A DNA stretch of 64,000 nt from Plecoglossus altivelis (lineage: Eukaryota > Chordata > Actinopteri > Osmeriformes > Plecoglossidae). How positions within the stretch are numbered: position 1 is the first letter of the stretch; each line of letters opens with the position of its first letter. The stretch is taken from contig BROE01000015.1 in NCBI GenBank assembly GCA_036571765.1, positions 206,224 to 270,223 of the forward strand, given 5' to 3'. The notes under the pieces are model-generated. The model had not been told where the DNA came from. It did not search any database and worked only from the letters and a program-made list of their open reading frames with translations. This document shows, piece after piece, positions 48,521-60,059 of the stretch. Made by a program: the position numbers and the translations under genes.

Positions 48521-50059
48521 CGAACAATTGTCCTGATGCATGTAACTCTGTCATTATTATAAACATTTTGTACTTCTGTCGATCAATTTCTAATTTCCTG
48601 TTAGTTACTGTGCACCCAATCATTTATGAAAGTGTTGTAGCTACCATTTTCATTTTGAATTAATGTAATGTCGTTTTGAGTTCATACAATATTGTTTCCC
48701 ATTTGAAGGGTTTGTTTTTGTTTTCAGGGAGGTGAGCAAGACATCCTTTTTGGGGGAGATTATTTAATTTGGTGGATATACTCATAGTGGTGGGTGTGTT
48801 TTGCACTTCAGGGCCACCCTAGAAATGTAAACCATTTTCCAAAAGATGGTATCATTCTATTGTTGCTGTAATTCAGTTTGGTGTCTGTAAAAACAGATAA
48901 GTGGTTGTTGTGTAGATCAGGGATTCTACTACCGGAATACACAATGTTAATCCATATCAATTAGTGATCTGATTTTGCGCCTTTCTAGCTATTTTGTTTA
49001 AGGCATTAATGTATAACACACATTGTTTGCCTTCTGTGCTGCAGTGAAAGCATTAACCAAACAGATGAGCATGGTCCATTTGTTGATGGTGCTTATTGTG
49101 ATGTGCCTCACTGATTCATTAAGTCATGTCCATGTCAGTGTAAAGATCATTCTTTGTATTATGATTGGATTTACCAGTAGTATTGTGTGTGGGTGGGGGT
49201 GGGGGCACTGCTATTACTGCTACTCCTCAGGTTTCAAAGTTTTGACAATCTCTATGCTGAAATCGTTACTATATTATTTTGAGTTATTGGTGTCTTAACA
49301 AAACATCGATGTCACATCACATAAAGACATACTGTGATATATCCTACATTTCATTATTTTAGTCAACATGTTGAAATTGGACCCTTTTTACCACAATGAA
49401 AAGATTGCAGTGAGTTGGACCAGTGTGTGTACTGCTTGTAAGCAAGTCAGCATGTTTCTTTTGTACAAGGGTGACACATTGTATTTTTATGCAATGCAAT
49501 TTTCAAATGTAATTTTCAAAAGGAAGCCTTGCAAGCTGTGAATGGTGGATATACGCCATTCGTTATTTCTTATGCATGAAACCATAAAGAAAGCTTTTGC
49601 AACACATTTGACTGTATTTATTGTAAAGTGTGCATTCTCTTTGATAATGAAAAGATTTGAACATTGTGTATCACTCCCCTCCATCTTGATTTTGTTACTT
49701 TAGCATTCAAACTTGGGTCATCTTAGCCCACCTTGCACCAATTTGGTAGTTGACCCATATTTAGGAGGTGGATGACAGGTTGAATGACTTATTTATGATT
49801 ATATATATTATAATTAATATATATTATATTTTTATTTTTATAACTTATTTACCTTGTTAACCGCTCTTTCAGCTTGTCTTGCCATGCTTTTCTTTGATTG
49901 CATAAGCGTGTCATTAATCGCAAGGGCGGAACAAGTACACTGAACAATTGTTCCTAGTTGTGAATTTCAAAATAAATGTGCAAAATTACAGGAAATATGT
50001 GCATAGCACAAAATATAACGCATAAACCAAATTCTGACTAAAACTCTCACCAAATCACA
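48521..50059. other. no gene recognised
   Basis: Mostly AT-rich DNA with a tg/g-run at 49183-49205. No coding block. Confidence 0.5.
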
Positions 50060-50715
50060 AACCTATTGGGATTTTCCTTAAACATTTTAACATTAAACAA
50101 TCCATGTATGAAAATATAGCATTTACTCTGCTTCAAGTAATAAACAGTCTTATGTGCTGGCTTATTAAGATACACTGGTTTGCAAGTTTGTTTTCCATCC
50201 TTATCCACGGTGGAGTAGCAGTTTGACCTTCGTGATTCTTCCATTTCCTCTGGGATAGACTTCTGTCACTCTTGCAAGCTTCCACTGATTTCTTGGAGCG
50301 TTATCCTCTTGTAGAATGACAATGCCTTTGTGTTCCTTTTATCTTTTCACCATATTTGTCTTTTAAAGATTCAGAAGACATTTCTTTTTCCACCTTGTCC
50401 AGAAATAATTTCCTAAAGACTGAACCTGATGCCATCTCTTTCTGAGGTACAGGTCGATATGATACTGTGGTTTATCGTCAGTATAGACGTACTGTATATG
50501 TATAGTATATAGAGGTTTTTAACTAGTTGGGTCGTTCAGGTTTTATACCGTCAATGGTCTAAAATTCACAATAGCCATAACTTTGTAAAGAAATGGTCTC
50601 AGGGAGGCACTATCAAGTCTCTAGATGGTTTAATCCAGAATATCTGTCAAAACACTTCTAATAGTCCCAATTTGCCTCTCCCAAACACCTCCAACGTGAT
50701 TCGATGAAGGGGTGT

Positions 50716-50970
50716 TTACAACAAACTCAAATCCATACTTTTTTTTAACTGTGTATGGTACAAGTCCTTCACTACATTCACAAACTCTCTTTCAGCATTG
50801 ACAAAATGTGTGCCTTGGTGACATTTCATTTGTCTTACATGTGAATAAATAGCAATAAATAAATGTAATGCATTAATAAAAGCATCTGTTGTAAGGTCAA
50901 CTAACATTGCATTATGTATTGCCCTGGAACACATACAAGTAAGAAGAAGACCACACATTTTACCATGCAA
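50716..50970 (-). pseudogene. BEL/Pao integrase fragment
   Basis: Contains C-S-R-A-I-H-N-A-M-L-V-D-L-T-T-D-A-F-I-N-A-L, the core integrase block around the first catalytic Asp, then Q-G-T-H-F-V-N-A, where S-D-Q-G-T-N-F is usual. The second catalytic Asp is replaced: the sequence reads K-C-H-Q-G-T. Confidence 0.75.
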
Positions 50971-51657
50971 TTACGTTTTGCCCTCTTTTACCCAAAAAGA
51001 TCCAAAACAATCCACTGTAGGAGAATGGGGGTGACATTTCCAATCTATCTTTGGGTAAGTCTGACATCTGTTTATTTTGTGTTTTTCTCCTGTACTTTCT
51101 GAAGGTTGTGCACTTGTAGATGTGTGAGACAACTGCGCTGCTGCATCTTATGATTCATATTACACTGGACCGTAGCTTGTTTGCAGTGATTACTCTCCCT
51201 TGATGATGTACTTTCTCATGTTTTTGATAGGCAAAGAAGACACATGATTTAATTTGGGCATAATGTCAGGGTGTTTAAAATGTGAGTTTAGGTTAGATCT
51301 TGTTAAACATCCTGCCACCCTATGTACTCCCTGTTCACAAACAGAAGGAGTTTATTTATACAACTTGTGTGTCTCGTCTTTAAGTGCAATATCCTTTCCT
51401 TGACTTAAAATGTTTTTCATTGTGCTATGTGTTCTCTTGTGCCAACTTTTTTATGAACATATCTGCTTCTTGTCTGTCTTGGATAATTGTAGTTTCATCC
51501 TTTGTTCATGTGTCACTGCACAACCTTTCTAAGACGAGCAATGGCTTTAACTGTTCTCCAGTCCAATTTTGTGAGATGGTTTATTATTGTCTTGTTTTCT
51601 TTTTGTGCATTTGTGTTGAGTACATTAACTGTTTTTAACTCTGGGTCATTAGACATA

Positions 51658-53269
51658 CAGTGCCTTGCGAAAGTATTTTGCCCACTTGAACTTTGCGACC
51701 ATTTTTGCCACATTTCAGTCTTCAAACTTAAAGATATAAAACTGTATTTTTTGTGAAGAATCAACAACAAGTGGGACACAATCATGAAGTGGAACGAAAT
51801 TTATTGGATATTTCAAACTTTTTAAACAAATAAAAAACTGAAAATTGGGCGCGCAAAATTATTCAGCCCCCTTAAGTTAATACTTTGTAGCACCACCTTT
51901 TGCTGCTATTACAGCTGTAAGTCGCTTGGGGTATGTCTCAGTTTTTCCACATCGAGAGACTGACATTTTTGCCCATTCCTCCTTGCAAACAGCTCGAGCT
52001 CAGTGAGGTTGGAATTGAGAGCATTTGTGTACAGCAGTTTTCAGTTCTTTCCACAAACTCTTGATTGGATTCAGATCTGGACTTTGACATTCTAACACCT
52101 GGATATGTTTATTTGTGAACCATTCGACTGTAGATTTTGCTTTATGTTTTGGATCATTTTCTTGTTGGAGGACAAATTTCCATCCCAGTCTCAGGTCTTT
52201 TGCAGACTCCATCAGGTTTTCTTCCAGAATGGTCCTGTATTCGGCTCCATCCATCTTCCCATCAATTTTAACCATCCTCCCTGTCCCTGCTGAAGAAAAG
52301 CAGGCCCAAACCATAATTCTGCCACCACCATGTTTGACAGTGGGGATGGTGTGTGATGATGAGCTGTGTTGCTTTTACGCCAAACATATCGTTTTGCATT
52401 GTTGCCAAAAAGTTTGATTTTGGTTTAATCTGACTAGAGCACCTTCTTTCACATGTTTGGTGTGTCTCCCAGGTGGCTTGTGGCAAACTTTAAACAACAC
52501 TTTTTATGGACATCTTTAAGAAATGTCTTTCTTCTTGCCACTCTTCCATAAAGGCCAGATTTGTGCAGTATACGACTGATTGTTGTCCTATGGACAGTCT
52601 CCCACCTCAGCTGTAGATCTCTGCAGTTCATCCAGAGTGACCATGGGCCTCTTGGCTGCATCTCCAATCAGTCTTCTCCTTGTATGAGCTGAAAGTTTAG
52701 AGGGACAGCCAGGTCTTGGTATATTTGCAGTGGTCTGATACTCCTTCCATTTCAATATTATCGCTTGCACAGTGCTCCTTGGGATGTTTAAAGCTCGGAA
52801 ATGTTTTTGAATCCAAATCCGGCTTTAAACTTCTCCATAACAGTATCTCGGACCTGTCTGGTGTGTTCCTTGTTCTTCATGACACTCTCTGCGCTTTAAA
52901 CGGACCTCTGAGACTATCACAGTGCAGGTGCATTTATCCGAAGACTTGATTTCACACAGATGGATTTCATTTATCATCATTAGTCATGTAGGTCAACATT
53001 GGATCATTCAGAGAATCTTACTGAACTTCTGAGGAGAGTTTACTGTACTGAAAGTAAAGGGGCTGAATAATTTTGAATGCCCAATTTCTCAGTTTTTTAT
53101 TTGTTAAAATCTTTCGAAATATCCAATAAACTTCGTTCCACTTCATGATTGTGTCCCACTTGTTGTTGATTCTTCACAAAAAAATACAGTTTTATAACTT
53201 TGTTTGAATCCTGAAATGCTGCAAAAGGACGCAAAGTTCAAGGGGGCCGAATACTTTCGCAAGACACTG
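51658..53269 (-). mobile_element. Tc1/mariner element inside the BEL/Pao copy
   Basis: TA flanks at 51656-51657 and 53270-53271. Ends are cagtgccttgcgaaagtatt and its near-exact inverse; the inverted repeats run well over 100 bases. On the minus strand 52770-52449 has the paired-like DNA-binding part (P-G-C-P-S-K-L-S, T-I-S-R-I-L-H-K-S-G-L-Y-G-R-V-A-R-R). 52314-52000 has the DDE core with W-A-C-F-S-S-A-G-T-G and N-D-P-K-H-K-A-K. The catalytic Glu is Lys: S-P-D-L-N-P-I-K-S-L-W in place of I-E-S-L-W. Frameshifts are also present. Confidence 0.9.
52000..52314 (-). pseudogene. Tc1 transposase DDE core with Glu-to-Lys change
   Basis: A 104-codon open frame from M-V-W-A-C-F-S-S-A to the C-terminus. 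The second Asp (N-D-P-K-H) is kept and the third catalytic residue is Lys. One amino acid (W-P in E-W-P-S-Q-S-P-D) also appears lost before the last motif. Confidence 0.82.
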
Positions 53270-54279
53270 TAAGTTCAATGACTGTGACTATCAATAGATT
53301 GTTAACCTTTTCACAGAAAATCTGGACCATTGAGCCAGTTTGAAGCAAAGAGCTGCTGAACATTTATACTTCTTTATGCATGGTTGATAGGATCACTTTC
53401 AGATGGCATATGATGCCAATGCTGTGTGTCTGTGAGAGTTATTATTATCTGAAATGTATTTGCCATAAACACATGGAATCTCTTTGCACCATTATTCACA
53501 TATCCTAACAGTACTTTAGAATCAGTCCTAACATGCTCTTGCAGGTCACAGGTTGTGCAGTCAATTTCTTAGCATTACTTTTGTCTTTGCTGTGACCACT
53601 GCAGCATTTAACTCAAGTCTTGGAACAGTAATCACCTCACCTTTGACAAGTCATCTTTGACAAGTTCAACTTTTACAAGATTTTAGTGAGAGCAACACAT
53701 GTCTTACCCATTACTAGGGCACAATGGACATTACTGTTCTTAAATAACGACACTGTCCATAGCCTGTGACACTACCATCTGAAAAGTGATGCTACACATT
53801 ATTTGCATACTGTTCAATGTCTGTATCTGCAGGTACAATACACCTAAGGATCCTCACCTTTGACCAGTTTTGAAGATCTTGGAGCCAGGCTTCCCACTGT
53901 GGCCTGAGTTAATGTTAGTAGTTCATCCCATACAACTTTATTTTGACATAACTGTTGCAGTATCTGCTTCCCTTTTAGGATTAATGGCACTACAAACCCT
54001 AATGGGTCATACATTGAGACTACTGTGCACAGGATTAATCTTCTGGTTATTGTGTGCTCTTTTACTGTTATTCTGAACTGAAACTCATTAGAAGTTGTGC
54101 ACCGCTGTACACAGTGCTCTTTACATGAGTGGCTCTCCCAGTGTGAGGTCTAAATCTGTCTGACACTAAATCTATCTAAGTCTGACACTGTCTGCACACT
54201 CCTCTTTCGGCAGTGACTTCAATACATTCTCAGAGTTTGATGTGAACTTGCAGAGTCTTAGTTTACCTGTGCTACACAA

Positions 54280-54477
54280 CTATCTTTCTTCTTTGACAAA
54301 CTTCATGGCTTCGGCTTCTGACATTACACTGAGAAGTCCATCGTCTACATAAAATTTCTTTAGAACAAACTTTACTGTGCTCATGTCTAATTTCTGCTCA
54401 CCTTGTGTGGCTAGATGTTTTAATCCAAAATTGGCACACCCAGTTGAAGAAGCTGCGCTGAAAGGATGAACATTCAT
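54280..54477 (-). pseudogene. BEL/Pao reverse transcriptase palm fragment
   Basis: Carries the catalytic Y-V-D-D box followed by G-L-L-S-V and A-E-A-M-K-F-V-K-E, typical of BEL RT. The box is intact though the frame around it is not. Confidence 0.8.
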
Positions 54478-54582
54478 CTGAAAAAGGACGGAGGGCTTGG
54501 GTCACCATGCTCCCGCCATAGAATGCGGAGATAATCTTGGTCTTAAGGTATCACATGGAACTGGTGAAAAATACGTTCCACA

Positions 54583-54924
54583 TCACACATTATCTGCATC
54601 TGAGCCTTTTTTAAACCTACAGAGCACTCCCACCAAGGTGTTTGTGAGGTCAGGCTCTGGGAGCAAGTGATTGTTCAATAAGGTGTCTTGATATTGTGCA
54701 GAGTGGTCAAAGACTACACATATCTTGCCAGGCTTTTGAGGGTGGTAAACCCCATACTGGGATATATACCAGGCAGGGGTATTGCCTAGTTCGTCCTCTG
54801 GAACGTTATGTGCATCGCCACATGCAATTATATCTTCCATGAAATGTATATAGTCGGTGTAGTACTTGTGGTCCCTTTTGAGTCTATATTCTAGACTGCT
54901 TAACTGTTGCAGAGCACTTGACAT
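54583..54924 (-). pseudogene. BEL/Pao reverse transcriptase finger fragment
   Basis: A 113-codon open piece with W-Y-I-S-Q-Y-G-V-Y-H-P-Q-K-P-G-K, V-V-F-D-H-S-A, L-L-P-E-P-D-L-T-N and L-V-G-V-L-C-R-F. These are the first RT motifs of BEL/Pao. The first catalytic Asp (C-D-I-E) would lie beyond its end, where the frame breaks. Confidence 0.8.
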
Positions 54925-55100
54925 GTTATTGGGAAGGCTTGGTTTGTTGCTTTTGAAAGGCAGTCACATTTCATAATGTCTATCCTGCTTGTGTATGATT
55001 CCTTATTTAAGCTTTGTCCCCTTTGATTACATCTTGAATATTTCTTCTTTTATCGTATCCTACAGATGGAAAATACTTTATTGTTTAGATTTGTGCTTGG

Positions 55101-55547
55101 CTAAATCTCTGGTGTTACTTTTCTTACAATGATGTAGTGACTTATAATCACATCAGTAACTGCATCACACAAGTCACAGTAACTTACGATGCTCCAGCCT
55201 AAATCTCTTTTCTGGGTAAATGGCTTGTTTTCATCACCACATACTACTTCTCTGGGCATTAAAGCTTGTGGGCTGTTGTATTCTATCAAGAACCCTATTT
55301 CTTGGTCCAGGGGTGAAGCAATATGTTCTGCGAGATGCTCCAAATGTGGGCATGCCCTTGCAGTATCTGTAGTAGGAATGTGACTGCAATTAGCAGGTAT
55401 AAAGTCACATGTGTTAACAAATGGCACAGTGAGTTTCTTAAAGTCCCTTAAAGTCGTGTGCACGGTACAGTAGTTTTCTTGGATGGCATTGTAGAATTGT
55501 TTGTATGGAGGACCAAAACTGCCATCTTTAAAAATTAATTTATTCAC
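55101..55547 (-). pseudogene. BEL/Pao protease-region fragment
   Basis: A 148-codon open piece with H-L-E-H-L-A-E-H-I, D-Q-E-I-G-F-L-I-E-Y-N-S-P-Q-A-L-M-P-R-E-V and T-Q-K-R-D-L-G-W-S-I-V. These are the conserved blocks between protease and RT in BEL/Pao. Confidence 0.75.
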
Positions 55548-56641
55548 ATGGCCATTTATTTATGTATTTTATTTAATTTCTTGTTCTTATAAACTAATGA
55601 GGTAAGCTGTCAATCAAAGTATGTCATGGTGTCACCCAACTCCCATTGGTTGATTGCTGTCAGAGTGCGAAGATGGACTTTTCTTGCCTGGTCCTGTACA
55701 GGCTGTAGATTTCATTTGTACATAGAGTCTGGGACCTATCCATTGACAAACGTTACTTCCTTTAAGGCGGGCACTCTGTTGAAGTTTACAGCTTTTGGGT
55801 CTGCTCAGAGCCACACTGGATCTACCATAACCAAATGCTAAACTGTAGTCATGACGTAGGTCATGCGCCGGAATGCAGCCTCTCAGCCTGTAAACAACAA
55901 GTTGGAATGGAGTGTTTGAAGATGTCGAATATAAGTATTAAAGGAACAATTGTAAATTGTAAATATATATTTGACTCAAAGGCTAGTGATAATGTATACA
56001 GTCAACTTTTGAAGCTGGGCCTAATCGTTCATAAAACGCCACTTCAGTCGTTTCGGGTCTGCCACCCATGCAGTGCAGTGACTGCCAGGCTACAGCGTGA
56101 TACGGATATTTTTCAGATATGGAAGAATGAGGAGATGCAGACAGGGGACCAATCCACTGACGAGAAAGATAGAGACCCCACACTTTCTATACAATCCATG
56201 GGTCCTACAAAGATTCTCTAACTTTGAAAGAAATATTCTGTCCAAGCGATCATGGCAATGGATGCATTCAGAAAGACTGGAAGGCTCTGGCATTGTAATT
56301 GTCAGTTACTTGCCTGGTTTGTGATGGTCCAGCTTTGAAGCTATATCATAGAACGCCTACTTGGAATGTTGGTGTAAATGTTGTTTTAAAAGTTGATCGT
56401 GTTATTTACAGACAATAATAATAAAAAACATATCTACAGTAATTATCTTGCAGTGATATGTTAAAGAATTTGTTGTAAATATTCTTACTCCATTTGCAGA
56501 CGTACACTTAAATTTTCACAGAATGTCTTATTGCTTCTTTTATAACTTCAGTAGTGTGCTTATCGTATAGTATGTTATAGTTCCCTTTTACTTAGGACAT
56601 CTACAGAAAATGACAAATTACAACACATCTATAACAATATG

Positions 56642-58542
56642 ACCGGCTGTGTGTGCAGCTGGGGAAGAATGTTTTGGACACTCTCACCATCAGAACGGGA
56701 GCTCCACAGGGCTGTATATTTTCCCCTCTACTCTTTTCTCTGTACTCTAACTGCTGCAACTCCAACCACAACTCCGTGAAGCTGATCAAGTTTGCAGATG
56801 ACACCACCCTCATCGGGCTTATCTCGGACGACGATGAGTCTGCCTACAGGAGGGAAGTGGACCGGCTGGTTTCCTGGTGCAGTGGCAACAACCTGGAGCT
56901 CAACACCCAGAAGACAGTAGAGATGATTGTGTACTTCAGGAAAGTCACAGCCCCCCTGGCCCCCCTGGCCCCCCTTGCCCTGACAGAGGGCCCCGTCACC
57001 AATGTGGACTCCTTCTGCTTCCTCGGCACAACCATCACTCAGCACCTCAAGTAGGAGCCCAGCAGAGGATGTACTTCCTGCGGCAGCTTAGGAAAGCCAA
57101 GCTGCCAGCGCAGATGATGGTGCAGTTCTATACGGCCAACATCAAGTCTCCATCCTCACCCCCTCCATCACTGTGTTATACACTGGAGCCACAGCCAGGG
57201 ACAGACACAGATTCCAATGCATTGTGCGCTCTGCTGAGAAGGTGATTGGCTGCAGCCTTCCATCTCTCCAGGACCTGTACCTCTCCAGGACTTGGGGACG
57301 AGCAGGTCGGATCAAAGCCAACTCCTTCTCACCATGGACATAGACTACTTCAGGCACTTCCCTCAGGCAGGAGGCTACGGTCCATTCAGACCAGAATCTC
57401 ATGCCATAAGAGCAGTTTCTTTCCCTCTGCCATTGGACTCATTAACACTGCATAACACCTGTCACTTAAAAATGCAATATCACAACTATCCATTTGCACT
57501 GCTATTTTTTGCACAATGACCGACCAAACACTGTAAATTGTGCACACTGTGTCAGTTTTCATACTCAACTGCTCAACTGTCAGTCTATTTTTATTTTATC
57601 TTATTGTATATTGTCCAAAGTCCTTGAAAGAGTTGTAGTTAAGCAGCTCTCTCACCACCTTCAGGACAACCATTTGTTTAAGGTTTTTCAGTCTGGGTTT
57701 AGAGCCCATCACAGCACGGAAACTGCATTTGTTAGAGTCACAAACGACTTATTATTAGCTGCTGACAATGGAATGGTTTTTATCCTGGTTCTGCTGGACC
57801 TCAGCGCTGCGTGAAGGATATAAAAATCTGGATGACACTTAACTATCTACTTCTTAATCCAGAAAAAACCGAGGTCATTGTACTAGGCCCGAAACGCCTG
57901 CGAGACTCTTTATCCGACCAGATGGTGTCACTGGACACTATCAGTGTAGCCCCCAGTTCGACTGTAAGAAACCTTGGCGTCCTACTAGACCAAGAACTAT
58001 CCTTTACAGCACATATGAACCAAGCCTGCAAAAAAAGCCTACTTTCATTTGCGTAAGGGGTTCTTTCTTTACAGTCCATCTGCATATGGATGCACGCCAG
58101 TCCTGGACCATCTACAGCCTGTCCGTCCGTGGGAGCAGGATCTATCCTTCACTGTGGTTCTCCCCGAGGTTTCTACTTTTTCCCACAGGGTTCTCTGTAG
58201 TTTTTCCTTGCCGAGAAGGAGGGTCTAAGGACAGGGGATGTTCCAGGACAGTCCTCCATTTGCTAAAATCATATGTACATTTTTATAACTTGATTTTCTG
58301 TTTATTGACCAATGATGAAATCTTTGTCGCCCTTCGAGGCAACTGTTGTTGTGATTTTGGGCGTTACAAAAATAAATTGAATTGAATATTGTCAATATTA
58401 TTAGTATTCTATTTTTTATGCATGCCTTTGCCATATTTTTTATTATCATTTTCTGTGTCACTTTGCACTTTACCGACAAAGCATGTTCCTAGTTTGTGAA
58501 TCTTGTTCACCAACAATGGCAATGAAACGTATTCTGAGTCTG
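56642..58542 (+). mobile_element. CR1/Rex-type LINE, 5'-truncated, interrupted by an L2
   Basis: Plus-strand reverse transcriptase pieces: 56653-57054 with I-R-T-G-A-P-Q-G-C-I-F-S-P-L-L-F, K-F-A-D-D-T-T-L-I-G (catalytic F-A-D-D) and S-G-N-N-L-E-L-N. Then come M-Y-F-L-R-Q-L-R-K and A-G-R-I-K-A-N-S-F-S-P. The 3' tail resumes after the L2 at 58394 and ends with aacaatggcaatgaaacgta and attctgagtctgat. The duplication ATATG stands at 56637-56641 and 58543-58547. One frameshift is seen near 57050. The clade name is from family memory. Confidence 0.75.
57616..58385 (+). mobile_element. L2 LINE, internally deleted, with perfect target duplication
   Basis: Same family as the copy at 8074. It has V-L-E-R-V-V-V-K-Q-L, H-S-T-E-T-A-F-V-R-V-T-N and V-L-L-D-L-S-A-A. 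It then jumps straight to M-T-L-N-Y-L-L-L-N-P-E-K-T-E-V, so the palm with its catalytic box is missing. A second gap removes the part after C-K-K. The 3' end is aataaattgaattga. ATATTGTC stands on both sides (57608-57615, 58386-58393). Confidence 0.85.
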
Positions 58543-58835
58543 ATATGTACAACTGACAAAGTAACCATGTTCCTGCATGAGTACACAATAGGTTCAAAGT
58601 GTTCTGTTCATCACAAGAATCATAAAATTTACTGTTATCATCATCATCACAGAAGTTATTGTAATAGAGGATAAGTTACCATCTACTTGAATCTTACTGT
58701 AGATCTACATCTATATTCCCACAACCTTCACTTATGATGATTAGACCATGCAAAGGAGATTCTAATCTAAATACAGGAAGGTTAGTTATAATGTAAAACT
58801 GTTCAAATGTGCAAAAAGCTGGGAGATGATAACAA

Positions 58836-59105
58836 CTACTGTCTTAGCATCTTAGCATTTGCCTTAGCCAACTCCTTCACGACTAACTTGTCGCGCTGGA
58901 AAATTGAACTTTTCCAGAACCCCATGAGGAGGAGGGTCACAACATCATGGCCACCAACAAAACTTAGTAAAGATTGTTCTTGCTCCATCTTTAAGTTCTG
59001 GATATTCAGTAGGGTTGCCACAGTGAACCGAATAGCTTTGCTTCCATCTATTTCTGCTGCCATTACAGAACTACAACTCAAACTAGTGCACTGCATCAGC
59101 ATCAT
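58836..59105 (-). pseudogene. RecQ-like helicase fragment, copy C
   Basis: An 89-codon frame. It has the Q-motif-like lead K-A-I-R-F-T-V-A-T-L-L-N-I-Q and K-M-E-Q-E-Q-S-L-L-S-F-V-G-G-H-D-V-V. The Walker A is wrecked (L-L-M-G-F-W-K-S-S for L-L-P-T-G-F-G-K-S). It ends after L-V-V-K-E-L-A-K-A-N-A. Confidence 0.6.
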
Positions 59106-59238
59106 CGTTCTCAGGCACTTCCTTATTCAACTTATTCAATGTTACAGTCTCAAAAAAAGATTTTTGATGCTAGCTAGCAATGTAGAAGCTAGAATGCAGA
59201 AAAAACGATGTGCTACGAAGTGACTGATGAACTATTTA

Positions 59239-59727
59239 TCCATCCATCCATCCATCCATTTTCTTCCGCTTATCCGGGGCCGGGTCGCGGGGGCAGCAGT
59301 CTGAGCAGGGAGGCCCAGACTTCCTTCTCCACGCACACCACCTCCAGCTCCTCCGGGGGGATCCCGAGGCGTTCCCAGGCCAGCCGAGAGACATAGTCCC
59401 TCCAGCGTGTCCTGGGTCTTCCCCGGGGCCGCCTCCCGGTAGGACATGCCCGGAACACCTCCCAAGGGAGGAGTCCAGGAGGCATCCGAAACAGATGCCT
59501 GAGCCACCTCAGCTGGCTCCTCTCGACGTGGAGGAGCAGCGGCTCTACTCCGAGCTCCTCCCGTGTGACCGAGCTCCTCACCTTATCTCTAAGGGAGCGC
59601 CCAGCCACCCTGCGGAGAAAACTCATTTCGACCGCTTGTATCCGCGATCTCGTCCTTTCGGTCATTACCCAAAGTTCATGACCATAGGTGAGAGTAGGAA
59701 CGTAGATAGACCGGTAAATTGAGAGCT
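59239..59727 (-). mobile_element. RTE/Rex3-like LINE 3' end
   Basis: The minus strand codes for E-R-T-R-S-R-I-Q-A-V-E-M-S-F-L-R-R-V-A-G, G-R-R-P-R-G-R-P-R-T-R-W-R-D-Y and R-L-L-P-P-R-P-G-P-G (59665-59270), the usual C-terminus of this fish LINE. The 3' end is a (tgga)n tail, seen as tccatccatcc at 59239-59260. A 10-bp duplication gaactattta/gaactgttta flanks it. It is heavily 5'-truncated but its frame is open. Confidence 0.8.
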
Positions 59728-60059
59728 GAACTGTTTACGTAATGTTTATTGTCATTTATTTATTTATTGAGAGACTGATGTCTACAAACAAGTTGGTGTG
59801 AGCGCAAAGATGTATTTAATTCTTAATCCCAAACTGTGGTTGCTTTGCACCAATAAGATGGCAGTTGGTACAATAAGAAATTGGATGATATTAGCACAAT
59901 GTCACAGAACCATCAAAGACCAGAGTACCACATGGCTATTCATATTCACTCATATTCTATGAGTTAGAGACCAGTATAACATTCAGTCCATCATGTGATG
60001 TGATAATTATTTCAGTTTACTTTCTGGACCTGAGGTAGCATAAAGTCAGTTTAAACAGC
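59728..60059. other. no gene recognised
   Basis: Short AT-rich interval between the RTE LINE and the third L2; nothing identifiable. Confidence 0.4.

Larger units (their letters stand above)
50060..55555 (-). mobile_element. BEL/Pao LTR retrotransposon, pol region, split by a Tc1
   Basis: Minus-strand pol of the BEL/Pao group in normal order. Protease region: 55547-55101. RT: 54924-54583 with K-I-C-V-V-F-D-H-S-A, and 54477-54280 with F-Y-V-D-D-G-L. RNase H: about 53800-53500, H-H-F-S-D-G-S then G-Y-G-Q-C. Integrase: 50970-50716. C-terminal domain: near 50330-50200 with L-Q-E-D-N-A-P-R-N-Q-W-K-L-A-R-V. A Tc1 element (51658-53269) sits inside, within pol. Stops and frameshifts are many and LTRs were not found, so it is inactive. 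Confidence 0.8.
55620..59228 (-). repeat. RecQ-helicase-bearing repeat, copy C, inverted and interrupted
   Basis: Read on the minus strand, the helicase piece at 59105-58836 is followed by text matching copy A (gatatagatgtggatct-like at about 58700; gaacagaac) down to 58548. The match resumes at 56641 and runs to the 3' module at 55814-55632 (gtggctctgagcagaccc, gtaaacttcaac, tacaaatgaaat). The gap 56642-58542 is a LINE with its own insertion. An RTE LINE sits at the 5' edge (59239). Copies A and C are collinear over about 1.5 kb. Confidence 0.65.
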
